A stretch of 64,000 bases of DNA from the NCBI RefSeq assembly GCF_005938225.1, contig NZ_VCPC01000001.1, positions 1,239,213 to 1,303,212 of the forward strand, given 5' to 3'. The stretch's first letter is position 1. Every line of letters starts with the position of its first letter. The stretch comes from Arenibacterium halophilum. GTDB taxonomy: Bacteria; Pseudomonadota; Alphaproteobacteria; Rhodobacterales; Rhodobacteraceae. Shown here piece by piece: positions 42,457 to 51,449 of this stretch. The translations under genes were made by a program, and so were the position numbers. Under the pieces are notes generated by a model. The model did no database searches. It was given only the letters and a program-made list of their open reading frames with translations, and was not told where the DNA came from.

Positions 42457-43835
42457 TGGGGATCTCCTGTCGCCTCGGCCGTCAGGTTCCCGGCATCCAG
42501 CCAGGGCTCCAGCCATTGGGTATGAACGCGGCCCGCGCGCACGTCGGGGGAACGGGCCAGTGCAAGATGCAGCGGGATGGTGGTTTTCACGCCGCCGATG
42601 CGCGTGCTGCGCAGCGCCTTGGCCAGCTTGTCGATGGCTTCGTCGCGGGTGGGGGCGTGAACGATCAGCTTGCCGATCAACGAGTCGTAGAACGGCGGAA
42701 TCTGATAGCCGTCGCTCAGGAAGTGATCGACGCGGATGCCGTCGCCTTCGGGCCAGTCGAGCCCGTCGACCTTGCCGGGGAAGGGCATGAACTGCATCAG
42801 CGGGTCTTCGGCGTTCAGCCGCACCTCGATCGCGTGACCATTGCGGGCGATGTCGTCCTGCGTCATCGACAATGGTTCGCCACCGGCCACGCGGATCATC
42901 TCGGCCACCAGATCGACGCCGGTGATCATTTCGGTCACCGGGTGTTCAACCTGGATGCGGGTGTTCATCTCGATAAAGAAGAATTCGCCGCTGGCATCGT
43001 CATAAAGGTATTCCAGCGTGCCCGCGCCGCGATAGTTCACTGCCTTGGCCAGCGCGACAGCGGATTGGCACAATGTTTCGCGCGTGGCCTGATCCAGACA
43101 GGAGGCTCCCGCCTCTTCCCAGACCTTCTGGCGGCGGCGTTGCAGCGAACATTCACGCTCCCAGCAGTGCACCGCGCGAGTGCCGTCGCCCAGGATCTGC
43201 ACCTCGATATGACGGGGCGACAGGATCGCACGTTCGACATACAGCCCGCCATCGCCAAAGGCGGCTTGCGCCTCACGTGCGGCCTGCGGCGCCAGCTTGC
43301 GCAGCTCATCCGAGTCTTGCGCCACGCGGATGCCGCGTCCGCCACCACCAGCGGCGGCCTTCACCATCACGGGGTAACCGATGGTCTCGGCCACCTCCAA
43401 CGCGGCATCAACGCCATCCACCCGCCCGTCCGAACCAGGCACAACCGGCACGCCTGCCGCTTCGGCCGCCTGACGCGCGGCGACCTTGTCGCCCATGCGT
43501 TCGATGGTATCGGCCGAGGGGCCGACAAAGGTCAGCCCGGCGTCTTCCACGGCGCGCACGAAGGCGGGGCTTTCCGACAGAAAGCCATAACCCGGATGCA
43601 CCGCATCGGCGTTTGTCTCGCGCGCAGCTTTCAGCAGCGCGTCGATGTTCAGGTAACTGTCCTTAGCCGGGGCGGGGCCAATGCAGATCGATTCATCGGC
43701 CTCGCGCACCGACAGCATCTCGGCGTCAGCCTCGGAGTAGGCCTGAATCGTATGCACCCCCAGCGATTTTGCCGCGCGCACGATGCGCATGGCGATTTCG
43801 CCCCGGTTGGCAATCAATAGGCGAGAGACCGGCAT
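42453..43835 (-). CDS. Biotin carboxylase subunit (AccC-like)
   Basis: A 460-residue ATP-grasp biotin carboxylase. Landmarks are HPGYGFLSE (about 81-89), KAAAGGGGRGIR (ATP-binding glycine loop), ERECSLQRRRQKVWEEAG, and the catalytic EMNTRIQVEHPVTE. It carboxylates biotin with bicarbonate and ATP. It is probably not the housekeeping acetyl-CoA carboxylase subunit, because it sits between a separate carrier gene and pxpB in a pxp operon and begins directly at the carrier's stop. Its carboxybiotin would be used by PxpB/PxpC. Confidence 0.92.
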   Translation of the reverse strand: MPVSRLLIANRGEIAMRIVRAAKSLGVHTIQAYSEADAEMLSVREADESICIGPAPAKDSYLNIDALLKAARETNADAVHPGYGFLSESPAFVRAVEDAGLTFVGPSADTIERMGDKVAARQAAEAAGVPVVPGSDGRVDGVDAALEVAETIGYPVMVKAAAGGGGRGIRVAQDSDELRKLAPQAAREAQAAFGDGGLYVERAILSPRHIEVQILGDGTRAVHCWERECSLQRRRQKVWEEAGASCLDQATRETLCQSAVALAKAVNYRGAGTLEYLYDDASGEFFFIEMNTRIQVEHPVTEMITGVDLVAEMIRVAGGEPLSMTQDDIARNGHAIEVRLNAEDPLMQFMPFPGKVDGLDWPEGDGIRVDHFLSDGYQIPPFYDSLIGKLIVHAPTRDEAIDKLAKALRSTRIGGVKTTIPLHLALARSPDVRAGRVHTQWLEPWLDAGNLTAEATGDPQ

Positions 43836-44072
43836 TCAGGACTCCAGCTTTGCCAGCACCGCACCCGCCGTCACCGGCGTGGCGTCATCGGCTTCGTATC
43901 CGGCAAATGTGCCGGCGGCCTCGGCCTTGACCTCGATAAAGGTCTTCATCACCTCGATCAGCCCGATCACGTCGCCCTCGGCCACACTGTCGCCCTTGGC
44001 TTTGAACGGTGGCTGGTCGGGGTCGGGGCGGTGATAGAACGTGCCGGGCAGCGGGGATTGGATATCGGTCAT
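43836..44072 (-). CDS. Biotin carboxyl carrier domain protein (short BCCP)
   Basis: A 78-residue biotinyl domain. The biotin-accepting lysine is Lys43 in EVMKTF, the counterpart of the usual EAMKM. It lacks the N-terminal Ala/Pro-rich extension of AccB, so it is a minimal carrier dedicated to this complex. Its stop is directly followed by the biotin-carboxylase start. Confidence 0.9.
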   Translation of the reverse strand: MTDIQSPLPGTFYHRPDPDQPPFKAKGDSVAEGDVIGLIEVMKTFIEVKAEAAGTFAGYEADDATPVTAGAVLAKLES

Positions 44073-44102
44073 TGTGTCGGTTCCTTCGTTCTTTTGCGGC
44101 GC

Positions 44103-44888
44103 TCAGGCCGATGTCTGTTCAAGCACGGTCGCGGCGGGGGCAATGGTGATGCCCTCGGCGGTCAGACCGTCGCGGATGGCCTGCCCGATCGCGACGGCGC
44201 CGGGCGTATCAGAGTGGAAGCAGATCGATTCGAATTCGATGTCGATCACTTTGCCGTCGACCGTCTCGACCTTGTTTTCAAGGCAGGCGCGCAGGCATTT
44301 GTCGGCCACGGCCTGCGGGTCGGGGCGCTGCACCTTGCGGCGGAACACGATGGACCCGTCGTCGCCATAGTCACGGTCGGCATAGAATTCGCGCACCACC
44401 GGCTGGCCCAGCTTCCTGGCGATGTCATAGGTTTTCGACACGCCCATGCAGAACAGGATGGTGTCACCGCTGGTGTCGCGCAGCGTGTCGATCAGCTTCA
44501 GCGACAGCGTTTCGTTCTTTGCTGCCTCCATATACAGCGCGCCATGCGGCTTGATATGCTGTAAGGCAACGCCATGACGGCGGCCGAATTCGCGCACCGC
44601 GCCGACCTGGTACAGGATATCGTTCACCAGCTCTTCGGGACTGGTGTCGATAAAGCGGCGGCCAAATCCCTGCAGGTCGTTATAGGCCGGATGCGCGCCC
44701 AGCCCGACACCATATGTCTTGGCCAGCTGCACCACCCGGTCGATCGAATTCGGGTCGCCTGCGTGGAACCCTGCGGCCACATTGGCCGAGGAAATCAGCG
44801 CCATCAGGTCTTCGTCGGGCGCTTCGCCCAGCGTCCAATGGCCAAAGCCTTCGCCCATGTCGCAGTTGAGATCTATCAGTTTGCCCAT
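44103..44888 (-). CDS. pxpA: 5-oxoprolinase subunit A (PxpA, LamB/YcsF family)
   Basis: A 261-residue protein of the LamB/YcsF family: [12 protein letters not shown] (8-19), [29 protein letters not shown] and [10 protein letters not shown]. It is the catalytic partner of PxpBC in 5-oxoproline cleavage. The start has a GGGGAGACC site. It is the first gene of the pxpA-carrier-carboxylase-pxpB-pxpC operon and is divergent from the LysR gene, with an ATC-N9-GAT site between them. Confidence 0.92.
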   Translation of the reverse strand: MGKLIDLNCDMGEGFGHWTLGEAPDEDLMALISSANVAAGFHAGDPNSIDRVVQLAKTYGVGLGAHPAYNDLQGFGRRFIDTSPEELVNDILYQVGAVREFGRRHGVALQHIKPHGALYMEAAKNETLSLKLIDTLRDTSGDTILFCMGVSKTYDIARKLGQPVVREFYADRDYGDDGSIVFRRKVQRPDPQAVADKCLRACLENKVETVDGKVIDIEFESICFHSDTPGAVAIGQAIRDGLTAEGITIAPAATVLEQTSA

Positions 44889-44961
44889 CGGTCTCCCCGT
44901 TGCATTTTCGTTACGATCAGACGGGCGCGGGGCTTTTGTAAAATTCTGAATTCAGGTATCG

Positions 44962-44984
44962 CATTATCTGAGAAACCGATAATG
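44962..44984. promoter_or_regulatory. LysR-type operator between pxpA and lysR
   Basis: CATTATC-N9-GATAATG, perfect 7-bp arms. It contains the classic ATC-N9-GAT core of LysR binding sites, in the 203-bp divergent region, 74 bp upstream of pxpA and 107 bp upstream of lysR. A nearby 10-bp palindrome CTGAATTCAG (44946-44955) may be a second contact site. Confidence 0.65.
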
Positions 44985-45091
44985 TTGACGATTTTCGGGG
45001 TTCCGGGTCCGGATCGCGCGGCAAAACGGCCCTGGATCGCCACCATTATCGCCCAACCCGATGCAGAGGTATCGGAATTACGGAGAATGCG

Positions 45092-46009
45092 ATGGATTTG
45101 CGCGAGTTGAAGTATTTTTTGGCAACGGCGGAATCCGGGCAAGTCAGCCGGGCGGCCAACGCGCTGGCGATCTCGCAAAGTTCGGTCACCGCCGCGGTGC
45201 GACGGCTGGAGGATGAGCTGGGTGCGCCGCTGTTCCAGCGCACCGCCTCTGGGATGGAGCTGACCGACGCGGGACGCGAGCTGCGCGCCTCGGCGCAGGA
45301 TATCCTCGACCGGCTGGAACGCGCGCGGCATATCACGCACCGGCAATCGGCGGTGACGGGCACGATATCCATCGCGGCCAGCTATACGGTGATGGGGTAT
45401 TTCCTGCCCTATCATCTTGACCGCCTGCACCAGCTGTTTCCGGGGCTCGAGATCCGGCCCAGCGAACAGCCCCGCGAAAGCATCGAGGAAGGACTGCTGA
45501 GCAACCGCTTCGACATGGCGGTGATGCTGACCTCGAACACCGCGAACCCGGATCTGGAAACCGAAACGCTGTTCCGCTCGCGCCGGCGGCTGTGGGTGCC
45601 CAACAACCACCGGTTTCACCAAGCCGGGCGCGTCAGCTTTGCCGATATCGCAAGCGAGGATTACATCATGCTCACCGTGGACGAAGCCGCGCAGACGGCG
45701 ATGAAATACTGGTCGGTTCTGGGAATGCAGCCGAGAGTCAAGCTGCGCACCTCGTCGACCGAGGCGGTGCGCTCGATGGTGGCCAACGGTCAGGGCATCA
45801 CGATCCTGTCCGACATGGTCTACCGGCCCTGGTCGCTGGAAGGAAAACGTATCGGCACCGTCCAGACCGAACGCGAGGTGCCGACGATGGACGTGGGCCT
45901 GGCCTGGCGCAAGGGCATGGAGATTTCCGGCCCTCTGGCCGTGTTCCACGACTACTTCCGCCACGCCTTTCTGTCGCCGCAAAGCCCGGCGGTCGTGGGG
46001 CGCGGCTGA
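45092..46009 (+). CDS. LysR family transcriptional regulator
   Basis: A 305-residue LTTR. The N-terminal HTH (about 2-62) includes ELKYFLATAESGQVSRAANALAIS (split motif) and AVRRLEDELGAPLFQRT. The effector domain spans about 90-295. The start has a GGAG site. It is divergent from the pxpA operon and presumably activates it in response to an oxoproline-like ligand. Confidence 0.9.
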   Translation: MDLRELKYFLATAESGQVSRAANALAISQSSVTAAVRRLEDELGAPLFQRTASGMELTDAGRELRASAQDILDRLERARHITHRQSAVTGTISIAASYTVMGYFLPYHLDRLHQLFPGLEIRPSEQPRESIEEGLLSNRFDMAVMLTSNTANPDLETETLFRSRRRLWVPNNHRFHQAGRVSFADIASEDYIMLTVDEAAQTAMKYWSVLGMQPRVKLRTSSTEAVRSMVANGQGITILSDMVYRPWSLEGKRIGTVQTEREVPTMDVGLAWRKGMEISGPLAVFHDYFRHAFLSPQSPAVVGRG

Positions 46010-46049
46010 CCCGCGCCCCGTGCCCCGGCATGACCCGGGAACGTTGCTA

Positions 46050-48005
46050 TCAGGACCAATGCGCAACGGTCCGCTTTTCATAGCTTTCGCGGAACTGCGC
46101 CGTGGTCTTTTCCAGCACCTCGCCGGTTTCCCAATCCAGAATGGTCGCATAGCGGCGCACCACGTCGAGCGTGTTGATATCGCCCTTGCGGTACATCTCG
46201 GACACCTTGGCCGGATCGGTGCGCGCCCAGTCGCGCCGCTTGGCCCGGATGTCAGCGCGCAGCTTTTCCGTCGCCTCGGCATCCACCTCGTAATCGCAGA
46301 GGTCGGCGTCGTTCTCGACGATCACCACGCCATAGTCGCAGGCCGCCCGCTCCACCGAGACATAATCGTCGATGACATCCTCGCAGACTGCCTTGGGGTC
46401 GCGCTCCAGCGGGTCGCCAAAGCCGCCCCCGCCCGCCGTGGGCCGCGCGAATTCATCGCCCGTGTAAACCGGGTAATCCGAAAAGACCGAGCCGAGCCAT
46501 TTCGCCTTGTCTTCTTTCGCGCCCTTGATCGACAGCCCGTGCGGCATCGATGGCAAGCCGCCTTCGACGCCCCAAACCACCGCGCGCTCGCGGTCGCAGA
46601 TATAGGACATCACGGCGTTTTCGCTTTCCAGCAGAACGGATGTTTTCTGCACCCCTGCCCCGCCGCGCCATTTGCCGGGGCCCGCGCTGTCGCGCAGGAT
46701 CTGGAATTCGGTCGTGCGGGTCGGGTTCACACGCTCGTTGCCTTCGTTCGGCTGCGACATCAGGCCGGTGCCGAAACAGGCGGTTGTCACGTCCGACCCG
46801 TCCTTGCCGTTGCGCCCGCCCCAGCCGCCGGGCAGCCATTCGTAGAACATGAAGATCGGCTTGTCCGGGCTGCGCAGATCGCGTCCGCCCGCCAGCAGGT
46901 ATTCAAGGTTGAAGGCACAGGCGATGGCCCGGTCGGGCATGATCTGCGACCACATTTCAAAGATCGCGTTCATGATCTTTTCGAACGGCATCAGGAACCC
47001 GGTAACGGCAGTGGGCCATTCGGCGGCGACCACGCTGCCTTCGGGGGCTGTTACGTCGATCATGCGGTAGAACCCGCTGTTCAGCGGCAGGTCGGGGAAG
47101 AAGGTTTTCATCCCCGCAACCACGGCGGAAAAGGTCGCGCCGGGGGCCGAGTTGTAGATCGACGAGATGGTCGGATGCGAGCCGGTGAAATCATAGTGAA
47201 TCCGGTCGCCCTTGATCGTCATCTTCACGCGGATCGGAATCATGCCTTCGCCTGCGCCGGGGTCACGGTCGATGTAATCCACCGTTTCCCAAGTGCCGTC
47301 CGGCAGTGCCGCGATGCGCTGACGCGCCGCGCGTTCGACGTAATCCTGCACCTCGGCCATGCCTTGCAGCACCTGATCGCGCCCATATTTGCGCACCAGC
47401 CGCAGCAATTCGCGCTCGGCCACGGCGGTGGCGCTGGCCTGCGAATGGATGTCGCCGATGATCGACGCCGGATCCCGCGTGTTCGCCGCCAGCAACCCGG
47501 CCACGTCGTGGCAGAATTCACCGGCCCGGAACAGGCGCACCGGGGTGATGCGCACCGCCTCGCGGAACATGTCGCGCGCGGTCACGTCAAACGATCCGGG
47601 AACCGACCCGCCAAGGTCGGACCAGTGGCCATTCGACTGCGAGAAACCGATCAGCACATCGTCGTCGAAGATCGGGCGCACCAGCCGCACGTCGGAAAAA
47701 TGCGTGCCCCCGGCGTAGGGATCGTTGATGGCGTAGACGTCGCCGGGCATCATCTCGCCCTCAAACGTGCGGATCACGTCCTTGCAGGTGAAATGCAGCG
47801 TGCCGACATGCACGGCGATATCCTGATTGCCCTGCGCGATCGAATTGCCCTCGGCATCGTGCAGACCGTTGGAAAAGTCGCGGTTGTAGATGACGAAGGA
47901 ATAACAGGTGCGCAGCATCTGTTCGGCCATCTGGTCGACCGAGGTGATGAAGGAATTCTTCAGCACCTCGAAGGTGACGGGATCAAGCGGAGTGTGTGCG
48001 GTCAT
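46050..48005 (-). CDS. hyuB: Hydantoinase subunit B (HyuB), copy 2
   Basis: A 651-residue HyuB, about 95 residues longer than copy 1. Landmarks are DPVTFEVLKNSFITSVDQM, NDPYAGGTHFSDV, SNGHWSDLGGSVPG and GGGGFGDPLERD. The extra C-terminal region (about 560-651) has a helical, charged character. It pairs with HyuA copy 2, 3 bp upstream. The length and SNGHWSD variant suggest a different substrate from copy 1; both hydantoinase and acetophenone/acetone-carboxylase-like roles are possible. Confidence 0.9.
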   Translation of the reverse strand: MTAHTPLDPVTFEVLKNSFITSVDQMAEQMLRTCYSFVIYNRDFSNGLHDAEGNSIAQGNQDIAVHVGTLHFTCKDVIRTFEGEMMPGDVYAINDPYAGGTHFSDVRLVRPIFDDDVLIGFSQSNGHWSDLGGSVPGSFDVTARDMFREAVRITPVRLFRAGEFCHDVAGLLAANTRDPASIIGDIHSQASATAVAERELLRLVRKYGRDQVLQGMAEVQDYVERAARQRIAALPDGTWETVDYIDRDPGAGEGMIPIRVKMTIKGDRIHYDFTGSHPTISSIYNSAPGATFSAVVAGMKTFFPDLPLNSGFYRMIDVTAPEGSVVAAEWPTAVTGFLMPFEKIMNAIFEMWSQIMPDRAIACAFNLEYLLAGGRDLRSPDKPIFMFYEWLPGGWGGRNGKDGSDVTTACFGTGLMSQPNEGNERVNPTRTTEFQILRDSAGPGKWRGGAGVQKTSVLLESENAVMSYICDRERAVVWGVEGGLPSMPHGLSIKGAKEDKAKWLGSVFSDYPVYTGDEFARPTAGGGGFGDPLERDPKAVCEDVIDDYVSVERAACDYGVVIVENDADLCDYEVDAEATEKLRADIRAKRRDWARTDPAKVSEMYRKGDINTLDVVRRYATILDWETGEVLEKTTAQFRESYEKRTVAHWS

Positions 48006-48008
48006 GGG

Positions 48009-50051
48009 TCAGGCCTTCGCTTCGGGTGCGGTCAGTTCAATGCGGATATTCATGTAGGCGTCGACATGGGCGGTGGTGTCGGGCGGAATGACGGTCGTCG
48101 AATCCAGCTGTTCGACAATCGCGGGCCCCTTGATCCGCGCGCCCGCCGCCAGCGTCTCGCGCTGGTAGATACCGGCGTCATGCGCGGTGCCGTCGAACCA
48201 GACGGGGCGCTGCCCGGTGGGCTCGGCGTCGTGTTCCGACACGTCCTGCTTGGGCAGTTCCGCCTTGGGCACCAGCCCGACGGCCTTCACCGCCACGCGG
48301 AACAGCGACACATCGGCCTCTTTCCGGGCATAGTTGTATTCGCGTTCGTGCTCGGCGTGGAAAGCATCGACCAGCGCGTTGACATCGGTGACGCGGGCGG
48401 GTGCGGGCACTTCCAGCGAACGCCACTGGCCCTGGTACATCATCTCGGCCGTGCGGGTCAGCACCATGTCCTTGTCCTCGACACCTTCGCGGGCCAGCTG
48501 GGCGCGGGCTTCGTCCTCTATCCGGGTGAACGCCTCTTCCAGGTCTTCGGCCTTGGTATCGGCGGCGCGGCGCATGAAGCTGTCGGAGAAATCGTGCTGA
48601 ATATCCACCAACAGGCAGCCCAGCGCCGAGGTCACCCCCGGATTCGGCGGCACGATCACCGTGGGGATCGACAGTTCGCGCGCCACGGCAGCCCCGTGCA
48701 GCGCCCCCGCCCCGCCAAAGGCACAAAGCGCAAAGTCACGCGGATCGTACCCGCGCGAAATCGACAGCAGGCGCACGGCGTTGGCCATATTGGCGTTGGC
48801 GACACGCACGATGGCCTCGGCGGCCTCGTGCAGCTCCATCCCGAAGGGATCTGCCACCGTGTCGCGCACGGCGGTTTCGGCCAGCGCCGGATCCAGCGTG
48901 ATCTTGCCCCCCGCAAGGCTGGTGCCCAGACGGCCCAGCACCACGTTGGCATCGGTGTTCGTCGCCACCTCGTTGCCGTTCTGATAGCAGGCCGGGCCCG
49001 GGTAGGCGCCCGCCGATTGCGGGCCATTGCGCAGCGATCCGCCTTCGTCCTGCCAGGCCAGCGAGCCGCCGCCCGCACCGATGGTCAGTACCTCGATCGA
49101 GGGGAAGCGGATCGGATAGCCGTATTCGATATACCAGTCCTTGGTGATGCGCGGCTCGCCCTCGAAGGACACCGACACATCGGTCGAGGTGCCGCCCATG
49201 TCGAACCCGATGGTGTTCGGAAACCCGCAAAGGTTGCCGATAAACCGGCTGGCGATGGCCCCGGCCGCGATGCCCGACCCGGCCAGACGCGCGGCGTATT
49301 CGCGCACGGCCTTCGGCGTCATCACCCCGCCGCCGGTGTGCAGCAGCAGCAGCTCGCGTTCGTACCCGCCCTCGGCCAGCTTGTCGCCAAGGCGTGTGAC
49401 GTAATCCACCACCACGGGTGACACGACCGCGTTGGCCATCGTGGTCGAAAACCGTTCGTGTTCAAAGATTTCCGGCATGATCTCGGCCGAGATCGACACG
49501 GGGATATCGGGCATCACCTCTTTCAGGATGTCGCGCATCCGCTTTTCATTCTCGGCGTTCACATAGGAATTCATGAAGCAGACCGAGACGGATTTGACCT
49601 GCCGTTTCTTCAGCACCTCGGCCACCCGGCGCGCGCCCTCTTCGTCCAGCGGTTGCAGCACGCGGCCTTCGGCGTCGATCCGTTCGACCACGGTCAGCCG
49701 GTCGCGGCGCGGGATATAGGGCTTGGCCACGTCTTTATAGGTGTCCCACAGATCTTCCTTGTTGGCGCGCCGAATTTCCACCACGTCGCGGAAGCCTTCG
49801 GAACACACCATCGCCGTGCGCGGCAGGTTGCGGGTGATCAGCGCGTTGGTCGCGACCGTCGTGCCATGAGAAAACATCGACACATCCGACAGGTCGATCC
49901 CGGCCACTTCGATCCCGTCCATCACGGCGCGCATCGGGTCATCGGGCGTCGAGGATGTTTTCTCGATGCGGATCTTGCCGGTCGTTTCGTCCATCACGCA
50001 GATGTCGGTGAACGTCCCGCCAACATCGACGGCAACACGGGTGTTTGTCAT
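48009..50051 (-). CDS. hyuA: Hydantoinase/oxoprolinase subunit A (HyuA), copy 2
   Basis: A 680-residue ATP-binding subunit: VDVGGTFTDI (8-17), MFSHGTTVATNALITRN, FDMGGTSTDVSV, FGGAGALHG. It is the first gene of a two-gene unit with hyuB copy 2, 106 bp downstream of the AraC regulator gene on the same strand. HyuAB uses ATP to open a cyclic amide or to carboxylate a ketone. Confidence 0.9.
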   Translation of the reverse strand: MTNTRVAVDVGGTFTDICVMDETTGKIRIEKTSSTPDDPMRAVMDGIEVAGIDLSDVSMFSHGTTVATNALITRNLPRTAMVCSEGFRDVVEIRRANKEDLWDTYKDVAKPYIPRRDRLTVVERIDAEGRVLQPLDEEGARRVAEVLKKRQVKSVSVCFMNSYVNAENEKRMRDILKEVMPDIPVSISAEIMPEIFEHERFSTTMANAVVSPVVVDYVTRLGDKLAEGGYERELLLLHTGGGVMTPKAVREYAARLAGSGIAAGAIASRFIGNLCGFPNTIGFDMGGTSTDVSVSFEGEPRITKDWYIEYGYPIRFPSIEVLTIGAGGGSLAWQDEGGSLRNGPQSAGAYPGPACYQNGNEVATNTDANVVLGRLGTSLAGGKITLDPALAETAVRDTVADPFGMELHEAAEAIVRVANANMANAVRLLSISRGYDPRDFALCAFGGAGALHGAAVARELSIPTVIVPPNPGVTSALGCLLVDIQHDFSDSFMRRAADTKAEDLEEAFTRIEDEARAQLAREGVEDKDMVLTRTAEMMYQGQWRSLEVPAPARVTDVNALVDAFHAEHEREYNYARKEADVSLFRVAVKAVGLVPKAELPKQDVSEHDAEPTGQRPVWFDGTAHDAGIYQRETLAAGARIKGPAIVEQLDSTTVIPPDTTAHVDAYMNIRIELTAPEAKA

Positions 50052-50157
50052 GATCTGTCCTTCTTGGTCGCAAGGCGATTGGCGCAGGCACAGCGGTGCC
50101 GGCCTGCCGGGGCGGACCCCGGCGGTTCAGGTTCGGTTTGTCAGGAAAAGCGCGGTG

Positions 50158-51114
50158 TCAGCCGGTGCGGGCCTGTTGCGCCTCTTTCCGGGCGGCGGTC
50201 GGGGTCATGCCGAACCGCGCCTTGTAGTGCTTTGAGAACTGCGACTGATCGGTGAATCCCCAGCGATAGGCAATTTCCGCCAGCGACAGCGTTGTCAGCG
50301 CCGACCGCAATTCCTCGTCACAGCGTTTCAGGCGGCGTTCGCGGATATAGCCGTTGATCGACTGGTCGGTTTCAAAGAACAGCTGCTGCAGGTAGCGCAG
50401 CGAGATGCCGCAAGCCTCGGCCACGAACTGCGGCGTGAGCTGTTCGGATTTCAGGTTTTCGCGGATCACCTGTTCGGCCCGCGCCAGATGCGCCGCGCGG
50501 ATCGACGAGGCGCCGGAGCTTAGAACCCGGTCGTCGCTGCGGATCGTCAGGCACAGCAGTTCCAGCAGGTGATTGCCCGCCGCCTCGCGCGCGGCGGCGT
50601 CGATTCCCGCGATATGGCCGGCGGTGTTGCGCAGGCTCGACAGGAAATAGCTCGCCACGCCCGACGAGGCATCAAACGTCAGCCCGCCCAGCCGTTCCGA
50701 GGCCCCGACCCGCGCCCGTACACTGGCGGTGGGCACCTTCAGCACCCATTGGCGATTGCGCTTGCCGTGCCAGTATTCATAGGGCGCATCGCTGCGTTCC
50801 ACCACAAAACCACCGGGCTTGCAGCTTGTGCGACGGTTGCCCTGAATGAATTGCACATCGTCATCTTCCGGGATCGCCACCAGAAGCGAGCTTTCAGACT
50901 CATTCAGCAGATGCCGTTTGTGGCGGCGATAGATCAGCGCGTCACAGTCGATCCGCGACAAGCCGACATCGCCAAGATCCCAGCACTCCATTTCGCCACG
51001 AAACCCGTGGCGGTCGCGCGTTTCGATATCCAGCGCGAAATAGGCCCGCGCCACGGCCTTGCGCCATCCGTCTTCGCCATGCCCCGAGACATGGACCGCG
51101 TGTTCCGGTCTCAT
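50158..51114 (-). CDS. AraC family transcriptional regulator
   Basis: A 318-residue regulator. The N-terminal effector region resembles the AraC-binding-like domain found in several catabolic regulators. The C-terminal double HTH (about 210-310) includes VAEACGISLRYLQQLFFETDQSINGYIRERRL and LAEIAYRWGFTDQSQFSKHYKARFGMTP (each split motif). It lies upstream of hyuA/hyuB copy 2 on the same strand and probably activates them. Confidence 0.9.
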   Translation of the reverse strand: MRPEHAVHVSGHGEDGWRKAVARAYFALDIETRDRHGFRGEMECWDLGDVGLSRIDCDALIYRRHKRHLLNESESSLLVAIPEDDDVQFIQGNRRTSCKPGGFVVERSDAPYEYWHGKRNRQWVLKVPTASVRARVGASERLGGLTFDASSGVASYFLSSLRNTAGHIAGIDAAAREAAGNHLLELLCLTIRSDDRVLSSGASSIRAAHLARAEQVIRENLKSEQLTPQFVAEACGISLRYLQQLFFETDQSINGYIRERRLKRCDEELRSALTTLSLAEIAYRWGFTDQSQFSKHYKARFGMTPTAARKEAQQARTG

Positions 51115-51238
51115 CGGTGACTCCCTGTCACGACTGATTCTTCTTGTGTCGAGGGAAAGACTAACACGCGCAGGCCGCCAGACTTGGCTCTGGGCGCATA
51201 ATTTTTGCCGAAAGCGCGAAGTCGCATAGCAAGCGCCA

Positions 51239-51265
51239 CGAAACCTGTGCGTTTCGCGACGAAAC
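51239..51265. promoter_or_regulatory. Alternating CGAAAC/GTTTCG triplet between tRNA-Arg and araC
   Basis: CGAAAC-N6-GTTTCG-CGA-CGAAAC: three alternating 6-bp half-sites form two overlapping inverted repeats. Read on the minus strand the inner pair could be a tRNA transcript hairpin; alternatively it is an operator for the AraC promoter. Confidence 0.35.
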
Positions 51266-51284
51266 CAGTCTGATTGTCAGGTAG

Positions 51285-51361
51285 TGGCGGACCGAGGAGG
51301 ATTCGAACCCCCGACCCCTTGATTCGTAGTCAAGTACTCTATCCAGCTGAGCTATCGGTCC
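51285..51361 (-). tRNA. tRNA-Arg (anticodon ACG)
   Basis: A 77-nt tRNA with encoded CCA. The acceptor stem is GGACCGA / TCGGTCC, the D arm GCTC...GAGT, the anticodon stem CTTGA / TCAAG enclosing the loop CTACGAA (anticodon ACG), and the T arm GGGGG-TTCGAAT-CCTCC. All stems pair. The 3' end points toward the catabolic region at lower coordinates. It marks the border between accessory metabolism and conserved chromosomal genes. Confidence 0.97.
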
Positions 51362-51449
51362 ACTGAGGCTGGCATTTAGAGAAGCCCACGGGGGTTTGCA
51401 ACCCGGAAATGACAGAAACTTTGCCGCCGGGCAAAAAGCTGGCGCAAGG

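Noticed and set aside
46020-49421. A very long open frame on the plus strand opposite hyuA/hyuB copy 2
   Set aside because: High-GC antisense frame. Its composition is the mirror of the real genes, with no ribosome-binding site or recognisable motif; the minus-strand HyuA/HyuB motifs are decisive.
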